Assembly: GCA_003164305.1 (NCBI GenBank) | Contig: PLSZ01000288.1 | Coordinates: forward strand, 1-7,939 | DNA: 7,939 bases | DNA from: Acetobacteraceae bacterium | GTDB taxonomy: Bacteria; Pseudomonadota; Alphaproteobacteria; Acetobacterales; Acetobacteraceae | Direction: 5' to 3' | Shown here: positions 5,595 to 7,939 of the stretch, in pieces | How positions within the stretch are numbered: position 1 is the first letter of the stretch | Layout of the letters: every line of letters begins with the position of its first letter | Notes under the pieces: generated by a model | Databases searched by the model: none | What the model saw: only the letters and a program-made list of their open reading frames with translations | What the model was told of the DNA's origin: nothing | Translations under genes and position numbers: made by a program

Positions 5595-6374
5595 TTATCC
5601 CTCCCGTTTTTGTCGCCGTTTCTCGACGAACGCGCCCATCAGGCGTTTGGTTTCCTCGCTGCCGTGCGCCGCGGCGACGGCGCGGATGCCCTGCTGGATC
5701 GCGTCGGCGATCGACATCCGTTCCCAGTCGTGCATGAGTTCCTTTTGCGCGCGGATCGCGTTCGGTCCGGCGGAGAGGATCGCGGCAATCCAGTCCTCCA
5801 CGGCCTCGTCCAGCTTTTCCAGTGGCACGACGCGTTCGACGAGGTGACACTCCGCGGCTTCCCGCGCGTCGATGTGGCGGCCGGTGAACACCAGTTCGCG
5901 CGTCTTGCCCCAGCCGATCAGGTTCGGCAGCAGACAGGCTTCCATGCCGGACGGCAGGCCGAACAGCACCTCCGGCATGCCAAACCGGGAAGAATCGGCG
6001 GCGGCGCGCATGTCGCAGGAAGCGGCGATTTCCAGCCCGGCTCCGAAACAATAACCGTTGATGCGAGCGATCACCGGCACCGGCGCGCGGCGGATCGCCT
6101 CACAGACGCGGTGCGTCAGGAACGGACCTTCGAAGGCGTGCTCCTGTTCGAAAGTCGCCATTTCCGCGACATCGGCGCCACTGATGAACGACCGGTCGCC
6201 GGCGCCGGTCAGCACCATCAGCCGCAGGCCTGGCTGCAGTGAAACATGCTCCAACGTTTCCGCCAGTTCGCGCTTGCCGGCATTGCCCAGAGCGTTGCGG
6301 TGCGCGGCGTTGTTGACGGTCAGCAGCGCGACGCCGCGATCGTCCGTATTGCTCAGAATCAGGTCATGCGGCAT
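5595..6374 (-). CDS. Enoyl-CoA hydratase/isomerase (crotonase) family protein
   Basis: 259 residues, the standard length for a crotonase. The N-terminal strand VALLTVNNAAHRNAL, the CoA/oxyanion loop FISGADVAEM (63-72) and the second oxyanion segment INGYCFGAGLEIAASCD (105-121) are all recognisable. Both catalytic glutamates of hydratases are present, E115 (GAGLEIA) and E135 (FGMPEV), 20 residues apart as in rat mitochondrial enoyl-CoA hydratase (E144/E164). After the second glutamate the usual PGAGG.QRL is replaced by LPSGMEACLLPNLIG, a variant seen in some catabolic crotonases. It probably hydrates or isomerises an acyl-CoA; the acyl group is unknown. The ribosome binding site is weak. It follows the isomerase gene by 68 nt and precedes the amidohydrolase by 2 nt. 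Confidence 0.9.
   Translation of the reverse strand: MPHDLILSNTDDRGVALLTVNNAAHRNALGNAGKRELAETLEHVSLQPGLRLMVLTGAGDRSFISGADVAEMATFEQEHAFEGPFLTHRVCEAIRRAPVPVIARINGYCFGAGLEIAASCDMRAAADSSRFGMPEVLFGLPSGMEACLLPNLIGWGKTRELVFTGRHIDAREAAECHLVERVVPLEKLDEAVEDWIAAILSAGPNAIRAQKELMHDWERMSIADAIQQGIRAVAAAHGSEETKRLMGAFVEKRRQKREG
5599..5605 (-). promoter_or_regulatory. Ribosome binding site inside the hydratase 3' end
   Basis: GGGAGGG (read on the minus strand) lies 6 nt before the amidohydrolase ATG and overlaps the last codons of the hydratase gene (CGG GAG GGA TAA). This fixes the amidohydrolase start and indicates coupled translation. Confidence 0.8.
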
Positions 6375-6381
6375 GGATTGA

Positions 6382-6421
6382 GCGTCCGGCCAGACCCGCG
6401 CGGTGTCAAGGCGGCGGACGC
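6382..6421. repeat. Inverted repeat between isomerase and hydratase genes
   Basis: GCGTCCG (6382-6388) and CGGACGC (6415-6421) are perfect 7-bp arms around a 26-nt loop, within the 68-nt gap between two same-strand genes and just before the hydratase start. It could shape the polycistronic transcript; chance is possible in GC-rich DNA. Confidence 0.3.
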
Positions 6422-6442
6422 CCGGTCAGGACGTCCATCGCG

Positions 6443-7054
6443 TCACTTCCTCCGGCGCAGCACCGCGTCGCGGATCAGCGGCATGCGATCGTTGCCGAAA
6501 TACATGTCGTCGCCGCCGACGAACATGGTGGGAGAACCAAAGCCGCCGCGGTCGATCAGTTCCTGCGTGTTGTTACGCAGCTTATCCTTGTTCGCCTGGT
6601 CGTTGATGGCCGTGAAGAACGCCGCCGGATCGACGCCCGCTTTCTCACAGATCGAGGTCAGCACGTCGTCTTTCGAGATGTCCTTGTCATCGCCCCAATA
6701 GGCGTCGAAGGTCGCCAGAGCGAACGGTTCCAGCTTGTCGGTGCCTTCCAGCCAGCAGCATCCGCGCATCGCCTTGACGCTGTTCACCGGAAAGACCGAG
6801 GGCCGGTAGCGCATGCGGATGCCCAGGAAACGAGCCCAGTCGGTCTGGTCTTTTTTGCTGTAGGCGGATTTGGCGAGGACTGGCTTTTCGCGGGAGTTAT
6901 GCACGCTGGGATTGACGGCGTTGAACACGCCGCCGACCAGATGCGGCCGGAAGGCGATGGAGACGTCGATTTCCTTGCGTAATTCCAGTAGGCTATGGAA
7001 CGCGAAATACGTCCACGGGCTGGAGCAATCGAAGAAGCATTCGATTTCGGCCAT
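6443..7054 (-). CDS. 2-hydroxychromene-2-carboxylate isomerase-like protein (DsbA/kappa-GST fold)
   Basis: 203 residues from the ATG at 7054, chosen because AGGGAGG sits 6 nt upstream and the protein then begins MAEIECFFDCSSPWTYFAF, the family N-terminus; a longer frame to 7129 adds unrelated residues. In NahD-type isomerases the active-site Ser of FDFxSP holds glutathione; here Ser12-Pro13 (FDCSSP) aligns with it. Other family marks are PHLVGGVFNAVNP in the first third and GGFGSPTMFVGGDDMYFGNDR near the C-terminus, with the cis-Pro SPT turn of the thioredoxin fold. NahD converts 2-hydroxychromene-2-carboxylate to the benzylidenepyruvate in naphthalene breakdown, but many homologues occur outside such pathways, so the substrate here is open. 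It is first in a same-strand cluster with the hydratase and amidohydrolase and is divergent from the metallophosphoesterase. Confidence 0.85.
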   Translation of the reverse strand: MAEIECFFDCSSPWTYFAFHSLLELRKEIDVSIAFRPHLVGGVFNAVNPSVHNSREKPVLAKSAYSKKDQTDWARFLGIRMRYRPSVFPVNSVKAMRGCCWLEGTDKLEPFALATFDAYWGDDKDISKDDVLTSICEKAGVDPAAFFTAINDQANKDKLRNNTQELIDRGGFGSPTMFVGGDDMYFGNDRMPLIRDAVLRRRK

Positions 7055-7060
7055 GACATT

Positions 7061-7067
7061 CCTCCCT
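7061..7067 (-). promoter_or_regulatory. Strong ribosome binding site fixing the isomerase start
   Basis: AGGGAGG (minus strand) with 6 nt to the ATG at 7054 is among the best Shine-Dalgarno sequences in the window and rules out the longer frame to 7129. The 120-bp divergent gap (7055-7174) must hold promoters for both flanking genes; no convincing -35/-10 pair could be picked out. Confidence 0.8.
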
Positions 7068-7174
7068 GGCAATGCAGGTGCGCACCCTAGCGTGGCCCGC
7101 ACGGAAGCTCCATCGTTGACGAGGCGCATCCGGGGCTGGCATCAAACCATACGACAATTCTTGGGAAGCCAGGC

Positions 7175-7894
7175 GTGAGCGAACCGAAACCCGATATCGT
7201 GCTGGTGCACAGTTCCGACCTGCATGTGGACGACGAGCCCGCCGAACCGAGCTATGGCACCGACGGCACGTCCGGCCTGCGCTGGGTGCTGGACACCGCC
7301 CGCGACGTGGACGCGGATATCGTGCTGCTGGTCGGCGACACGTTCGACAACAATCGGCAGAGCGCGGCGATTCTCGAGCGGGTCACGGAGCTTTTGGCCG
7401 AAGCCGGACGGCAGGTGGTCATCCTGCCGGGTAACCACGATCCGCTGACTCCGGATTCCGTGTACCGCCGCAGTGCCATTGCCGACCTGCCGCATGTTCA
7501 CGTGCTGGGCCTGACGCATGAACAGGCGGTGGGGTTTCCCGACCATGCACTCGAGATCTGGGGTCACGCGCATCATCACTACGACAACATGGTGCCGCTG
7601 CGCTCACCCAGGCCGCGCGCGGCACGCTGGCACATCACGTTGGCGCACGGCCATTACGAGGCTGACGGCGTACCGCCGCTGCGTCCGTCCTGGCTGATGA
7701 GCGACGCCGAGATCGCCGCGACCGCCGCCGATTATCTCGCGCTGGGGCATTGGAATCGTGCCGCGCAGGTCGGCAACGGTGCTGTCCCTGCCTATTATTC
7801 CGGCTCGCCCGACCTCGCCGGCACGGTCAACCTGGTGCGGCTGAGCGAGAGTGACGGCGTGGTGGTGACGCGCGAACCGGTGCGGCGCGGCTGA
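7175..7894 (+). CDS. Metallophosphoesterase, SbcD/YhaO-like
   Basis: 239 residues from a GTG at 7175, with GGGAAG 6 nt upstream; no upstream ATG fits. Calcineurin-like metallophosphoesterase motifs appear in order: DLH (D15, H17), GDTFDNN (D55 and N59), GNHD (87-89), then HGH (158-160) and GHWN (191-194). The final motif is normally GHxH; here the last position is Asn194. The tail AYYSGSPD is typical of the Mre11/SbcD/YhaO branch, where it closes the phosphodiesterase domain. SbcD is longer (about 400 residues) and works with the ATPase SbcC; this protein has only the phosphoesterase domain plus an inserted WGHAHHHYDN segment (129-138). No SbcC-like gene is visible. It may act on nucleic acid or on small phosphodiesters; the substrate is unknown. 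Confidence 0.85.
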   Translation: MSEPKPDIVLVHSSDLHVDDEPAEPSYGTDGTSGLRWVLDTARDVDADIVLLVGDTFDNNRQSAAILERVTELLAEAGRQVVILPGNHDPLTPDSVYRRSAIADLPHVHVLGLTHEQAVGFPDHALEIWGHAHHHYDNMVPLRSPRPRAARWHITLAHGHYEADGVPPLRPSWLMSDAEIAATAADYLALGHWNRAAQVGNGAVPAYYSGSPDLAGTVNLVRLSESDGVVVTREPVRRG

Positions 7895-7939
7895 ATCGCT
7901 TTCACCGTGGGTGTAATCGCCGGAACAACCTGTCATTGC
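7895..7939. other. Right-edge sequence after the metallophosphoesterase stop
   Basis: Only 45 bases remain; no terminator, promoter or gene start is evident. Confidence 0.5.

Noticed and set aside
4444..5847. 467-aa plus-strand open frame
   Set aside because: It is antisense to the amidohydrolase and hydratase genes, Arg/His-rich with no family features; a shadow of high-GC codon bias.
5205..6242. 345-aa plus-strand open frame
   Set aside because: Antisense to two well-supported genes with intact catalytic motifs; no ribosome binding site or recognisable protein.
7116..7145. Sigma-70 promoter for the metallophosphoesterase (TTGACG at 7116)
   Set aside because: A good -35-like hexamer, but no acceptable -10 at 16-18 bp spacing.

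Overview
The window is GC-rich bacterial DNA with densely packed genes and short operons. A secreted protein with a C-terminal PEP-CTERM sorting signal, together with base composition and the style of the STAND, VapBC and catabolic proteins, suggests a proteobacterium, most likely an alphaproteobacterium of the Rhodospirillales/Acetobacteraceae kind. That placement is inference from protein style only; there is no rRNA or other marker gene.

Left part (1-2062): the C-terminal part of a large STAND (NB-ARC-like) NTPase with an alpha-helical, TPR-like sensor region runs in from the left edge. It converges on a vapBC type II toxin-antitoxin pair on the minus strand. The two resemble a small defence or stress module.

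Middle part (2224-4362): an RraA-family aldolase-like enzyme and a small FmdB-type zinc-ribbon protein form a two-gene plus-strand operon. After a 380-bp gene-free stretch comes a PEP-CTERM exported protein. The stretch just upstream of that gene holds two imperfect sigma-54-like -24/-12 elements and a perfect TTACA-N4-TGTAA palindrome at an enhancer-like distance, which agrees with the known RpoN/PrsR control of PEP-CTERM genes in other bacteria. The reading frame also carries a 43-residue segment ahead of an otherwise ordinary signal peptide.

Right part (4567-7054, minus strand): a three-gene cluster encodes a 2-hydroxychromene-2-carboxylate isomerase-like (kappa-GST fold) protein, a crotonase-family enoyl-CoA hydratase, and a Tat-exported amidohydrolase of the ACMSD-like family. 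The hydratase and amidohydrolase are 2 nt apart. The set looks like part of a catabolic route for aromatic or ring-cleavage acids, to which the RraA-type aldolase could contribute, but the substrate cannot be read from sequence. Divergent from it, a stand-alone metallophosphoesterase (SbcD/YhaO-like, 239 aa) ends near the right edge; its GHxH motif reads GHWN.

No tRNA, rRNA, CRISPR array, insertion sequence or transposase was seen. The points most worth following are the PEP-CTERM gene's control region and N-terminal segment, the coupling of a Tat-exported amidohydrolase to a cytosolic hydratase, and the non-standard residues in the RraA and metallophosphoesterase active-site motifs.
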